Positions 13,660-22,273 of a DNA stretch of 24,638 bases are shown one piece after another. A model generated the notes under the pieces. That model was not told the origin of the DNA. It made no database searches and worked only from the letters and a program-made list of their open reading frames with translations. Both the position numbers and the translations under genes were made by a program. Position 1 is the first letter of the stretch, and the number at the start of each line of letters is the position of its first letter. Source of the stretch: a virus; IMG/VR virus record IMGVR_UViG_3300037193_003130, positions 1 to 24,638 of that record; one strand, written 5' to 3'.

Positions 13660-15755
13660 CAGCCGCCGCCCTTTCGCAGGATGTCGAGCACCTTCTTGTC
13701 GAGCGGGCTCTTGCCCGCGGGTTCCGCAGTCTTCGCGTCGCCCTTGCCCTTCTGCCCGCCACGCAGCCCGTAGAAACGCAGGATGCTGCCCCTCGTGATG
13801 TCGCCGTCGTCATCGGGGCGCCACGGCTTGTTCGCCTTCCAGCCCGCCGAGCCCTTCGGGTAGACGACCATGTCGTCGCTCGCGCCCTTCGCGCGGAACT
13901 TCTTATCGGAGGCGGCGACCGCCATCGCGTAGTCCTCGGGCGAGCTGTCGGAAGTGAGCCCCTGCGCCTTGAGGAACTGCATCACGGCCGGCAGCTGCTC
14001 GGCTGCCGACAGCTTGCGATACTTCTCGGGGTCGATGCCCATCTTGCGCAGGTTGCTCGGCATGATTTGCAGCACGCCCGACGCCCCTTCCGTGCTCACC
14101 GCTTTCGGATCGCCGCCGCTCTCGGGGCCGATGATGCGCCGAATCTTCTCCGGGTCGAGGTCGCTTTCGAGCGCCTGCCCTTCGAGCTCGAGATCGAAGT
14201 CGCTCATCTCGGCGAGATCGCTGCCGACGGCTTCGGGGTCGTGTTGCCCCCCTCGCGCGCTCTTGCCCTTGTCGCCGCCGGGACCCTCGTCCCGCGCCTT
14301 CTTCATGTCGAGCCAGTCGTTGTAGATCCAGCCCGGCACCGCGGTCTTCGCGTTCGCGAGGTACGCGCGCTTCGTGTGCTCGTTGAAAGCCCCGCCGTTG
14401 GCGCGAGCACTCGACTGTTCGAGGAAGTCGAACGCGGCTTGCTTGAGCTCCTCCTTCTTGGCCTTCATGTAGGCCTTGATGGCGTTGCGCTGCGGCGCTT
14501 GCATGCCGCCTGCAACCATCTGCCGAATCGTGGTCCACGCCTGGTCCATGAGGGACGACAGCGGGATGCCGAACGCCAGCTTTAGATCCGTGTCGCTCGG
14601 CGTACCCTTGACGCCTTGGAACGTCATGAGCTCGCTCGCGATCATCGCGTCGTTGTCGGGGCTCGGGTCGTCGATGACCCGGAGGATGGTGTCGCCCGCG
14701 CGGAAGGCGTCGGCGATCTTGGGCACGCTGTTCGCCGCGGCGAACTTGTCGTTTTCGGCGCGGCCCTGCTCTTCGAGCCCCGCGATGTCCTTCGGGGTGA
14801 GCTCGTCGCGCGTCTCGCGGAAGCGCTCGGCCTGCGCATCGGCAGCAATCTGCGCGTTGCGCTGCGACGCCGGCCCCGAGATGGCCTTGTCGAATGCCGC
14901 CTGCTGCTTTTCGAGCGGCAGCCCGCTCGCTCGCAGTCCGAGACGGATCTGCTCGGCCGCCGCGCTCGTCTGCTCGTCGGGGAAGGCCGCGGCCGCCGCC
15001 TTGAGCGAGGGGTCGAGCCGGTGGAGCGTCGAGGCCGCCATCGCCCCCATGTCGATGACGTTCTTCGGCACCCCGCCCGTGAAGTCCTCTTCGTCGACCA
15101 TCGGCTGGCCCGTGGCGGGGTCGAGCCTCGGCGTCTTCGCGCCGGGCGTCCCGTAGGTGGCCGCGACGCGGCCCGCCACCGTCTGCCCCGTCCCGGGCTC
15201 GACCTCGTCGCTCGAGCGGATGCCGAGCGGTGGCAGGAGCGAGCCCGTCTCGCCGCCGAGCCCCATCGCACCGAGACGGCTGAGCGATTGCTCGGCAGTC
15301 TCGCCCTCGCCGTAGGGCGAGGTCTTCGCGAGCTGCTCGCTCTCCGCCTGCTGCGCGGCCGCCGCGTCCATGCCGACGCGGTAGCGGGGCAGCCCTCCCT
15401 CTTCGCCCTCGAGCTCGATGTCCATGCCGAGCGAGTGCAGCATCGGCACCATCGAGCGCATCGCTTCGATGTTGCCTTCTCCGCTCGCCTTGGTGAACTC
15501 GCCGTACACCTTGAGGCGGTCCTCCTGGAGCTTGGCGGCTTTCGTGGCCTCGACCTCGAGCCGAGCCTTCGCCATCTCGGCGGCCTGCCTCTCGCGAGCG
15601 AGGCGGTCCTCCTCCTCGGCGCGCTTCTTGTCGAACTCGAACTTCTCGCGCGCGAGCTTGAGCTGCTCGCGCGCGTTGCCGGCGCCGGTGGGCGCCAGGT
15701 CCCAGGCCGAGGTCTTGGTTGGCTGAAGGAGCATCTGTGCGAAGTCGATGGCCAT
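13659..15755 (-). CDS. internal virion protein with SLT lytic transglycosylase domain
   Basis: 698 residues. Residues ~25-85 form a charged coiled coil (REQLKLAREKFEFDKKRAEE onward). The middle is helical and unrecognised. Residues ~540-570 carry the SLT signature IIGPESGGDPKAVSTEGASGVLQIMP, with E545 the probable catalytic acid and the G-V-L-Q-I-M-P motif of soluble lytic transglycosylases. The enzyme would cut the glycan strand locally so the ejection conduit can cross the cell wall. In T7 gp16 the SLT domain is N-terminal, whereas here it lies near the C-terminus. A 130-residue tail follows, ending in a basic KKVLDILRKGGG. The domain call is firm; the packaged status is inferred from context. 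Confidence 0.8.
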   Translation of the reverse strand: MAIDFAQMLLQPTKTSAWDLAPTGAGNAREQLKLAREKFEFDKKRAEEEDRLARERQAAEMAKARLEVEATKAAKLQEDRLKVYGEFTKASGEGNIEAMRSMVPMLHSLGMDIELEGEEGGLPRYRVGMDAAAAQQAESEQLAKTSPYGEGETAEQSLSRLGAMGLGGETGSLLPPLGIRSSDEVEPGTGQTVAGRVAATYGTPGAKTPRLDPATGQPMVDEEDFTGGVPKNVIDMGAMAASTLHRLDPSLKAAAAAFPDEQTSAAAEQIRLGLRASGLPLEKQQAAFDKAISGPASQRNAQIAADAQAERFRETRDELTPKDIAGLEEQGRAENDKFAAANSVPKIADAFRAGDTILRVIDDPSPDNDAMIASELMTFQGVKGTPSDTDLKLAFGIPLSSLMDQAWTTIRQMVAGGMQAPQRNAIKAYMKAKKEELKQAAFDFLEQSSARANGGAFNEHTKRAYLANAKTAVPGWIYNDWLDMKKARDEGPGGDKGKSARGGQHDPEAVGSDLAEMSDFDLELEGQALESDLDPEKIRRIIGPESGGDPKAVSTEGASGVLQIMPSNLRKMGIDPEKYRKLSAAEQLPAVMQFLKAQGLTSDSSPEDYAMAVAASDKKFRAKGASDDMVVYPKGSAGWKANKPWRPDDDGDITRGSILRFYGLRGGQKGKGDAKTAEPAGKSPLDKKVLDILRKGGG

Positions 15756-15758
15756 CGC

Positions 15759-17795
15759 TCAGCCTCCCTGCTTCGCCTTTGCCTCGGCGACGCCTTTGAC
15801 GAGCTCGTAGATCTGGTCGATCTGCTTCTGGTCCATCTGCGCCTCTTGCAGCATAGGCAGGATGTCGGCCTGCCAGGCCTTGTCCACGTCCTCGATGCTG
15901 CCGTCGATGATGCCCTGCATCGCGCTCGAGATGGCGCCCTGCACCTGCGCGCTGTAGCCGCTCGCGGCGTTGAGGGCCGAGTTCTGGCGGGCCTGGCGGC
16001 TGCCTTCCGCCCCGCTCGCGGCGCGGTTGAAGGAGTCGAGGCGGTTCAGGTCGTTGTTCGAGAGCGTGTTGGCGATATCGGCGCTCGTCTTGTTGCGGTC
16101 CATGCCGAGCCGGCTTGCGCTCTCCGCCGTGCGCATCGAGGAGTCGTAGTTCGCGCGCCGCGTGTCGTCGCCACGGAAGGCGATGTCGGCGCCCGAGTTC
16201 ATCCGGTCGAGCGCGGTCCGATCGGCCGCGTTCATCGCGCTCGTCGTCGCGTTGTAGCGGTTGGTCTCCGCGCTGTCGGCCGAACTCGCGAGGTTGCCGA
16301 ACGCATTGAGCCCGCTGATGTTCGCCTGCTGCGCGCCGAGCGCCTGGCTGTCGGCGGCGTTCGCCATGTTGCCGAGCAGCTCGTTCCGACCGAGCTCCAG
16401 GTTGCCCTGCATGTTGTTCACGTTCGCGAACGTGCTCACGCCGGCGAGGTTCGAATTGAACGCATCGAGCGCAGTCTGGTCGGCCATGCGCGCCTGGTTG
16501 CCGAGCATCGTCTGCTGCCCGAGCGTCTGGTTGCCCGCCGCGTTCGCGAGGCCGCCGTAGGTTTCGAGCCCCGAGAGGTTCGCGCCGAAGGCGGCGAGAC
16601 TCGACAGGTCGCCCATGCGGGCCTGGTTACCGAGCAGCTCCTGGCGCGCGCGCTGCTCCTGCGCCCGCTGCATCTCGGCGTCGAAGGAGCGGTTCGCCCG
16701 CTGCGCCTCGATGTCGGTGATGACGTTGCCGACGCCGGAGAGAGCCTCGCTCGATCCGTAGACGCCGCGCCCCGCTGCCTGGCGGTTGTAGTCCTGCACG
16801 CCGAGCTGGCGCGCCCGGTCGTAAAACGGATCGAAGTTCGCGATGGGCAGGTCCCCGAAGGCCTGCTGCGTCTGGGCGTACTGCCCGGCGGCGAGGTTCG
16901 GATCGGAGTATTGCCCCATCGAGCCGTAGCTGCCGGCGACCTGGTCGTAGAACTGCTGCGCTGCAAGGGGGCCGCTCGAGGCGTTCTGCTGGTACTGACC
17001 CTGCGCGCTGTTGCCGCCCTGGTACTGGCCGATGCTGCCGTACTGCCCCGCGAGCTGCCCGAGCCCCTGCTCGCCCTGCGTGCCGCCGGCGAGACTCTGC
17101 GCGCTCTGGCCGTACTGACTCTGCGCGTTCTGCGGGCCCGAGTAGCCCGTGAACTGATCGTACTGCCCCATGGCTTGGTTGTAGAAGGCGCTCGCCGGAC
17201 CCTGCGCGCCGAAGTTCTGCGTCGCCTGGCGCGCGAACTGCTCGCCCGCCATCGGGTTCATGTACTGGCCCTGCACCTGGTTCCAATACTGATCGCCCTG
17301 CCCCGGCCCCATCAGGGTCCCGAGGTTCTGATTCATGAAGTCCTCGCCCTGGGTCGGGCGCTGCATGTTGTCGTACTGGTCCTTCAACAGGCCCGCGCTC
17401 GGGTCTTCGAGGTAGCGGTTTTGCGTGTAGAGGAAGGCCTGCTCGTCGTAGCCGGGGTTCGTCAGGTTGTTGCCCGGGTTCTGGATGGGCCCCTGCGACC
17501 GCGGCCCGAAAGCGGCGTTCGCGATACCGTTCCGATCGATGTTCGACAGCTGCGAGGCGGGAGCCTGGCTGCTCTGCGCGCCGTATGACGAGGTCGAGAG
17601 CGCGCTCGGATTGAAGTAGCCCGTGCCCGTCGTGGGCGTCCGAGGCGGGGGAGGCGGGCCCGCCTGCGCCGGCGGGGGATTGCCCGTTTGCGGGTGAAGC
17701 GCCGGGGCCCCGCTCGCCATCGTGCCCGTGCTCCGCGGCTTCGGGTCTTCGACCCAAACCTGGTAACCCGTCTGCGGATCGATCTGCCAGCCCAT
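15759..17795 (-). CDS. Gln/Asn/Tyr-rich internal virion protein candidate
   Basis: 678 residues. Residues 1-65 are Pro/Gly/Thr-rich. Residues ~160-340 are a low-complexity stretch rich in Gln, Gly, Tyr and Ser (repeated QGQY, GQY and SQYGQS), prion-like in composition. Residues 386-514 are three tandem 43-residue repeats starting LLGNQARM / MLGNQARM / LLGNMANA, likely alpha-helical. The C-terminal ~120 residues are helical (GAISSAMQGIIDGSIEDVDK). No enzyme motif is evident. It precedes the SLT protein and probably acts as an ejection or core protein. Stop and neighbouring ATG are three bases apart. Confidence 0.65.
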   Translation of the reverse strand: MGWQIDPQTGYQVWVEDPKPRSTGTMASGAPALHPQTGNPPPAQAGPPPPPRTPTTGTGYFNPSALSTSSYGAQSSQAPASQLSNIDRNGIANAAFGPRSQGPIQNPGNNLTNPGYDEQAFLYTQNRYLEDPSAGLLKDQYDNMQRPTQGEDFMNQNLGTLMGPGQGDQYWNQVQGQYMNPMAGEQFARQATQNFGAQGPASAFYNQAMGQYDQFTGYSGPQNAQSQYGQSAQSLAGGTQGEQGLGQLAGQYGSIGQYQGGNSAQGQYQQNASSGPLAAQQFYDQVAGSYGSMGQYSDPNLAAGQYAQTQQAFGDLPIANFDPFYDRARQLGVQDYNRQAAGRGVYGSSEALSGVGNVITDIEAQRANRSFDAEMQRAQEQRARQELLGNQARMGDLSSLAAFGANLSGLETYGGLANAAGNQTLGQQTMLGNQARMADQTALDAFNSNLAGVSTFANVNNMQGNLELGRNELLGNMANAADSQALGAQQANISGLNAFGNLASSADSAETNRYNATTSAMNAADRTALDRMNSGADIAFRGDDTRRANYDSSMRTAESASRLGMDRNKTSADIANTLSNNDLNRLDSFNRAASGAEGSRQARQNSALNAASGYSAQVQGAISSAMQGIIDGSIEDVDKAWQADILPMLQEAQMDQKQIDQIYELVKGVAEAKAKQGG
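16254..16640 (-). repeat. three tandem 43-residue repeats in the internal protein
   Basis: Residues 386-428, 429-471 and 472-514 align without gaps: LLGNQARMGD / MLGNQARMAD / LLGNMANAAD at the start of each unit and NLSGLETYGG / NLAGVSTFAN / NISGLNAFGN about twenty residues on. The exact period implies a regular helical or solenoid structure. Confidence 0.75.
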
Positions 17796-18304
17796 CAGTA
17801 CCTCCTGCCCGCCTGCGGCGGCGGCATCCGAAGCGGCGCGGGGCCGGGCCCGAGCGGCGTCGTCTGCTGGCGCACTTGCTTCATGCGCCGTTCGTTCTCT
17901 TCCATGCGGCGGATTTCATCCGCCGAGACGCCCATGGGCTGCCCCGACATGAGGCTCTTCTCCCACTCCTTGTGGTACTGATCGCGGCCCATCGCGCCGG
18001 GGTCACTCGACATCTGCGCCATCTGCTGCGGGCTGAACGCAGCTTGCGGCCCGAACATCTGGGCCATCATCTGGTTCTGCGGGTTGAAGGCGAGCATGCT
18101 CTGCCCGAGCGCCTGCATGCGCATCTGCGCGTTCTGCTGCGCGCGCTTCTTCGCTTCCGCGGCGAGCTGCTCCTGCTTCTTGAGCAGCGCCTTCTGCGAG
18201 TCGGGTTGAGCGCCGAGCAGGCCATTGACGATCGGCAGGCGCGCGACGGTGTCCTCGCCGAGGATCGGGTTGACCACTCCACCGATGATGTCAAACAGTC
18301 CCAT
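17795..18304 (-). CDS. small internal virion protein candidate
   Basis: 169 residues. N-terminus MGLFDIIGGVVNPILG is amphipathic/hydrophobic, then a Gln/Lys-rich helix (KKQEQLAAEAKKRAQQNAQM) and a Met/Gln-rich middle. The C-terminal tail is Pro-rich and basic. Good ribosome-binding sequence (GGAG, seven bases upstream). A small protein at the head of an ejection-protein cluster recalls T7 gp14 or P22 gp7 by position and size; no sequence family was recognised. Confidence 0.6.
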   Translation of the reverse strand: MGLFDIIGGVVNPILGEDTVARLPIVNGLLGAQPDSQKALLKKQEQLAAEAKKRAQQNAQMRMQALGQSMLAFNPQNQMMAQMFGPQAAFSPQQMAQMSSDPGAMGRDQYHKEWEKSLMSGQPMGVSADEIRRMEENERRMKQVRQQTTPLGPGPAPLRMPPPQAGRRY

Positions 18305-18315
18305 GCTTCACTCCG

Positions 18316-19914
18316 TTAGCTTCCAAGGTCATCGAAGGTCTCCGTCGCCTTCACGAGGTAGAGGCCCTTCGAATCGGGGAAACGAAACCGCCACTGCCGC
18401 CGGCGGTAGACGCCGAGCGAGTAGAGCGGGATGACTGGGTTCAAGTCGCCGTCCTCACACGACAGCTCGATAGCGACCTCGTTCCACTCCTCGCTGAGCT
18501 CGTCGCGCCATTCGAGGTAACAGACGACGTCGTGCGAGAGGGTCGGCTCCCGCTTGAGCGCGAGGTGCACCGCCGTCGTGCGCTTGCGGTTGTTGCTCTC
18601 GCGATCGAGAAAGCCCGTGCGCACGTAGCTCACGATGGCCGAGCCGAGGTCCGTCTCGTGGTCGAGGCTGAGCGTGCGGATGGTGCCGTCGGACAGGCCC
18701 ACGACGTTCAGGCCCCCGTCCTGCCGGAGCAGGTGACTGAGCACCGGGAACATCGTGAAGGTGTCTGTGGCGGCGTTGTGCTGCGCCCATCGGCACCAGC
18801 CGATGCCGGGCTGGAGCACGAGCGTCTCCTCGTCGGTCTCGAAGCGGAAGACGATGCAGTCGGCGAAGCTGTCGCTGAAGCGGTAGCCGTAGCACTCGTC
18901 GGGCTCGGTGAGCGCGTCGAGCGTCGCCTGGATGGGCTTGCCTACGTCCTCCCATTCGCGCCCGTCGCTGATGACGATGCGCGTGAGGTGATCGAGCCAC
19001 ACGTAGCGGTCGTCGACCTTGACGGGACTGTAGGCGGCGAGGCAGCCGACCTCGCGCGTCACGCTCGGCGCGAAGGTGACGGCCGTGTCGGGACTGAAGA
19101 GCTGCAGGCTCGTGCGCCCGAAGACGAAGATGTCGTTCGTGTTCTCGGCGCACGCGACGATGGAGTCGGGCCTCGCCTCCGCCGTGAAGAAGCCCGCGGC
19201 GCCGGGCGACGGCGACCACGTCTCGTGCCCGCTGAAGTCCACGATGCCCTGGCTGATGTCGCTGAAGCGGAGCTTCGTCTGGTCGAGCTGCGTGTCGTTG
19301 GCGAGGATGCGCGAGCTGTTGCCGAGCACGTGGCTCGCCAGCGGCGGACAGCCCCCGAGGAAGCTCATCTCGTGGTAGTCGGCATTCGTCGTGAAGTTCG
19401 GCGCGCTGAACGTCTCGGGGCGGATGTCGATCTTGCCAACCTCGGCGCCGCCTGCGATGACGAGCAATGCTTCTGTTTCGGCGAACACAGGCCGCGGAAA
19501 TCGCGTCGTCGCAATGGCTGCTGGCGTCGCAAGGCGATCCTCGTTGGCCGTGCCCGTTCCCACGAGCGTCGCCGTTCCACCGACGATGCGGTAAACGTTG
19601 CGTCCGGTGTTGTGCCCGCCTCCTGAAGCATTCACCGTTGCACCGACGGCATAGAGCACTCCGGGGTGCGTTCCGCTTACGGTGGGGCTCCCCGAGGTGT
19701 GAGCTACTTTTGCTTCCGTGAGGTACAGCCCGAGCACCCCGTTCGCGTCGACGGCAGTAGAGGGAGCGACACCCGTGTAGGCGGCGATGCCGGGGCGCTT
19801 TCGGAGGACACCTCGAGCGTCGAGGATGACGTTGAAGGCCTCGCTCGACGCGCCGCTGATCGGCTCGCTGCTGGTCTCCAGCGCTGGGCCGAAGGGGATG
19901 GGGGCAACGGGCAT
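18316..19914 (-). CDS. P22 gp10-like tail hub / packaged-DNA stabilisation protein
   Basis: 532 residues from the ATG at 19914, which has GGGAGCGAGGG a few bases upstream; a longer TTG-initiated form (19941) is less likely. The N-terminal strand pattern EAFNVILDARGVLRKRPGIAAYT, then repeated beta-blade segments (LLVIAGGAEVGKIDIR, IFVFGRTSLQLFSPD, RYVWLDHLTRIVISDG) and a C-terminal beta domain match the P22 gp10-type hub that plugs the neck of podoviruses. It follows the gp4-like adaptor as in P22. The family assignment rests on pattern and order; details of contacts cannot be read from sequence. Confidence 0.75.
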   Translation of the reverse strand: MPVAPIPFGPALETSSEPISGASSEAFNVILDARGVLRKRPGIAAYTGVAPSTAVDANGVLGLYLTEAKVAHTSGSPTVSGTHPGVLYAVGATVNASGGGHNTGRNVYRIVGGTATLVGTGTANEDRLATPAAIATTRFPRPVFAETEALLVIAGGAEVGKIDIRPETFSAPNFTTNADYHEMSFLGGCPPLASHVLGNSSRILANDTQLDQTKLRFSDISQGIVDFSGHETWSPSPGAAGFFTAEARPDSIVACAENTNDIFVFGRTSLQLFSPDTAVTFAPSVTREVGCLAAYSPVKVDDRYVWLDHLTRIVISDGREWEDVGKPIQATLDALTEPDECYGYRFSDSFADCIVFRFETDEETLVLQPGIGWCRWAQHNAATDTFTMFPVLSHLLRQDGGLNVVGLSDGTIRTLSLDHETDLGSAIVSYVRTGFLDRESNNRKRTTAVHLALKREPTLSHDVVCYLEWRDELSEEWNEVAIELSCEDGDLNPVIPLYSLGVYRRRQWRFRFPDSKGLYLVKATETFDDLGS

Positions 19915-19976
19915 ACGGTTAGCCCTCGCTCCCGCAGGCAACTACCGCAGCGGTCGGTTCCAAAGCGCGACACATC

Positions 19977-20708
19977 TCACGCGCTCCATTGCGTCGTGTA
20001 GTCGATGACCGCTTGCGGGCCACTCGTGTGCTCGAAGGAGAAGTTGACGCACTGCCTCTTCTTCGACTCCGCGATGCCGGAGAGCAGGGTCACTCGATCG
20101 GCGGGCATCGAGCTGTCGACCGCGATGTAGTAGGCGAGCTGCCAGACGAGGCAGTCGTACCAGAAGCGCTCGAGGTCGGGGCTCTTCGTCCCGTCCGAGC
20201 TCGACCCGAACAGGCGGGTGACGTTCAGGCGCATCACGCCCGCCTCGCTCGGCACGGGCCAGAAGCGCAGGTTCACGCTCGCCCCGTGACGGAAGGGGCA
20301 GTAGAGCTGCGGCCGCGTCGAGATGCTCCCCTTCACGGTGAGCGTGCTCCACTTGTAGAGGTCGACCTGCTTGCAGACGAGCTCGCCCGTCGTGTGCTTG
20401 GTGTCGGGGTTGCTGCTCGGCACGAACATCGCATCCTCGTGCACGTCGAGGATGTCGCTCGGCAGCGTGTAGTAGCTCTCGCCGGCGACGAGCGACAGGT
20501 CGTGGAAGCCGGTCGTGCGCGCGATGAACCCCTCGGTCGCGAGCGAGTCCATGATGAGGTTCAGCGTCTGCCGCCCGTGCTCGAGCTTCGGCACCATGTT
20601 CGCGCCCGACAGGCGCGACTCGATGGGCAGCACGCCGGCTCGCTTGAGGGCAAGCAGGATGAGCTCGTTCACGCTCGGGGCGGTCGACGGGGTCGTCGCG
20701 ATGGTCAC
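19977..20708 (-). CDS. P22 gp4-like tail accessory / head-tail adaptor
   Basis: 243 residues. The start SVNELILLALKRAGVLP, then LNLIMDSLATEG and GESYYTLPSDILDVHEDAMF, is the typical signature of the P22 gp4/T7 gp11-related head-to-tail adaptor. The rest is mixed beta/alpha. It sits directly before the gp10-like hub and after small head genes, consistent with a portal-bound ring adaptor. GTG start overlaps the previous stop by four bases. Confidence 0.75.
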   Translation of the reverse strand: MTIATTPSTAPSVNELILLALKRAGVLPIESRLSGANMVPKLEHGRQTLNLIMDSLATEGFIARTTGFHDLSLVAGESYYTLPSDILDVHEDAMFVPSSNPDTKHTTGELVCKQVDLYKWSTLTVKGSISTRPQLYCPFRHGASVNLRFWPVPSEAGVMRLNVTRLFGSSSDGTKSPDLERFWYDCLVWQLAYYIAVDSSMPADRVTLLSGIAESKKRQCVNFSFEHTSGPQAVIDYTTQWSA

Positions 20709-20929
20709 TCGTACCTCGCGAGCATGCGCTTCTTGATGAGCTCCATCGCGAAGATGACCTGATTATCGGGCATCCCGTCGCGGCTGTGCTCGATCTGTCC
20801 GTTCTCGTCCTCGACGTAGAGGAAGAGGCCAGTGACCTTCCCCTCCTTGGCGCGCGCGAGCGTGTCTTCGAGCAGCGCAACGATGCGCGGGTTCGCGTGG
20901 GTGGGCAGCGACAGGACCTTGAGCGCCAT
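20705..20929 (-). CDS. small conserved-looking head/neck-region protein
   Basis: 74 residues with a compact alpha/beta pattern: PRIVALLEDTLARAKEGKVTGLFLYVEDENGQIE, then a helix NQVIFAMELIKKRMLARYE. Looks folded and globular, but no named family is recognised. It overlaps neighbours on both sides (TGATG upstream, GTGA downstream), so it belongs to the neck operon. Confidence 0.55.
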   Translation of the reverse strand: MALKVLSLPTHANPRIVALLEDTLARAKEGKVTGLFLYVEDENGQIEHSRDGMPDNQVIFAMELIKKRMLARYE

Positions 20930-21273
20930 CAGAACCCCGTCGGCACGTCGCCGTTGAAGACGTCGTCGGCCGTGTAGCGCCGAGTCGTGCCCGTGTAGGA
21001 GGAGTTACTCGAGGGCTGCCCGTTACTGTCGACGTCGGGCACGGCGCCGTCGGCAGGCGCCGTCATCCCGAGGCGCTGGCTCAGCGCCGCTGCGCGGTTT
21101 GCTGTCAGCTCGGCGAGCGTGAGCTCGTCGCGCCCCGGCAGGTCGTTCTCGCAGCGGAGCAGACCATCACGACCACGCCGCAGCGCGCTGCGCAGGTAAG
21201 GCACCGAGCACACGTCGCATCGCGATAGGTGCTCGCCCTTCCTGTCGATATTGCGCGGAACGCTGCGGCTCAC
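20929..21273 (-). CDS. putative zinc-ribbon-like small head protein
   Basis: 114 residues. C19-x-x-C22 and C41, with N43/D44 nearby, look like a zinc ribbon whose second pair is incomplete (only one Cys; D44 might act as a ligand). Related small CxxC proteins occur in phage head clusters. The rest is a Leu/Ala-rich helix (DELTLAELTANRAAALSQRL) and a polar disordered tail. The GTG start lies only three bases from a strong GGAGG, a close spacing, so the exact start is uncertain. Confidence 0.5.
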   Translation of the reverse strand: MSRSVPRNIDRKGEHLSRCDVCSVPYLRSALRRGRDGLLRCENDLPGRDELTLAELTANRAAALSQRLGMTAPADGAVPDVDSNGQPSSNSSYTGTTRRYTADDVFNGDVPTGF

Positions 21274-21286
21274 TTTCCTCCATGGC

Positions 21287-22273
21287 TCAGGTCGTCGCGG
21301 CCGCCGGGGAGATGACGCCCGTCGCCGAATCCTCGTCGACTGCGCGGTTCTCGAAGCACCGGGTGATGTGGCTCGTGCCCGCGAAGGACACGCACTTGAG
21401 CGCGTTCGCTACCGTGCCGCCAGCATCGACGCCGCCGAAGTAGTTGTTGTAGATCATGCCCGTCGCCGCCACGTCGGCGAGGCGGATGCCGACCCCGTCT
21501 TCGACCGCGTTGTACATGCGGTTCCAGCCGATATCGACGTCGGTCGCCGCGCCCGTGATGGCGATGACCCCGGTCGTCGCGCTCGACTGGGTCGTGATGA
21601 AGCGGTTGCCCACGATGGTCGGGCGAGCGACGGCTCCGACGGAGATGCACGCCGTGGTCACGGCGCCGCCCGTCGCGCTGAAGCGGTTGTGTGCGATGAG
21701 GCAGTCGGTCGCGCCCGCGGCGAGCGTCACCACCGTCGCCGACTCGAGCGCGCTCGTCGTGCCGGCGATGATGTGGCAGCCTACGATGGCGCAGCCTGCC
21801 GCGCTCACCGTGATGGGCGCCGTGACGTTGTCGGCGCCGCCCGTCACCAGGTTGAGCCCCACGAGCGAGACGTTCGCGACGTCGAGCAGGAACGTCGAGC
21901 CCGTCGCCGTCCAGGTCCACGTGGGGTTATTCGTAGCGCCCGGTCTGCCGCAGCTGATGATCTGTGTGCCCGCTACCAGATCGCTCGCGAAGTCCGCCGC
22001 CGAGATGCTCTGCACGTCGCCCGGCAGCACGTAGACGATGTCGCCCATGCCGCTGCGGCACCGCTTGAGCGCGGCCGACAGCGTGGTGACGAGCAGCCCC
22101 GAGGCGGCGAAGTGGTCCTCGCCGTCCTGCGCGCCCGTGCTCCGCAGGTAGGCGGCGACCCGCCCGCCCGGCTTGACCAGCGTGCCCCAGGGGCTCGCGA
22201 TCGCCGCGTAGTTCGAGAAGAACGGCGAAGCGTTCGACAGGAAGTTACCGGCGAAGTTTGCGTCGGTGCTCAT
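21287..22273 (-). CDS. right-handed beta-helix protein beside the capsid gene
   Basis: 328 residues. N-terminal ~45 residues contain Phe/Asn-rich NFLSNASPFFSNYAAI, a possible capsid-binding segment. GDIVYVLPGDVQSISAADFA and repeated coils (NVSLVGLNLVTGGADN, AAGCAIVGCHIIAGTTS, AGATDCLIAHNRFSATGG, ARPTIVGNRFITTQSSA, ATDVDIGWNRMYNA) are characteristic of a pectate-lyase-like solenoid. Similar phage proteins with a YVLPG motif sit next to major capsid genes. Its place between the capsid and neck genes rather than with the fibre suggests head decoration. No catalytic residues are recognised. The ATG shares a base with the stop of the preceding mini-gene. Confidence 0.7.
   Translation of the reverse strand: MSTDANFAGNFLSNASPFFSNYAAIASPWGTLVKPGGRVAAYLRSTGAQDGEDHFAASGLLVTTLSAALKRCRSGMGDIVYVLPGDVQSISAADFASDLVAGTQIISCGRPGATNNPTWTWTATGSTFLLDVANVSLVGLNLVTGGADNVTAPITVSAAGCAIVGCHIIAGTTSALESATVVTLAAGATDCLIAHNRFSATGGAVTTACISVGAVARPTIVGNRFITTQSSATTGVIAITGAATDVDIGWNRMYNAVEDGVGIRLADVAATGMIYNNYFGGVDAGGTVANALKCVSFAGTSHITRCFENRAVDEDSATGVISPAAATT

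Noticed and set aside
14616-17588. A 990-codon open frame on the plus strand antisense to the ejection genes
   Set aside because: Its product is Arg/Val/Leu/His-rich without motifs, it is antisense to recognisable genes and arises from strong GC bias at third positions. Similar long antisense frames occur at 11008-13773 and 21251-23359.
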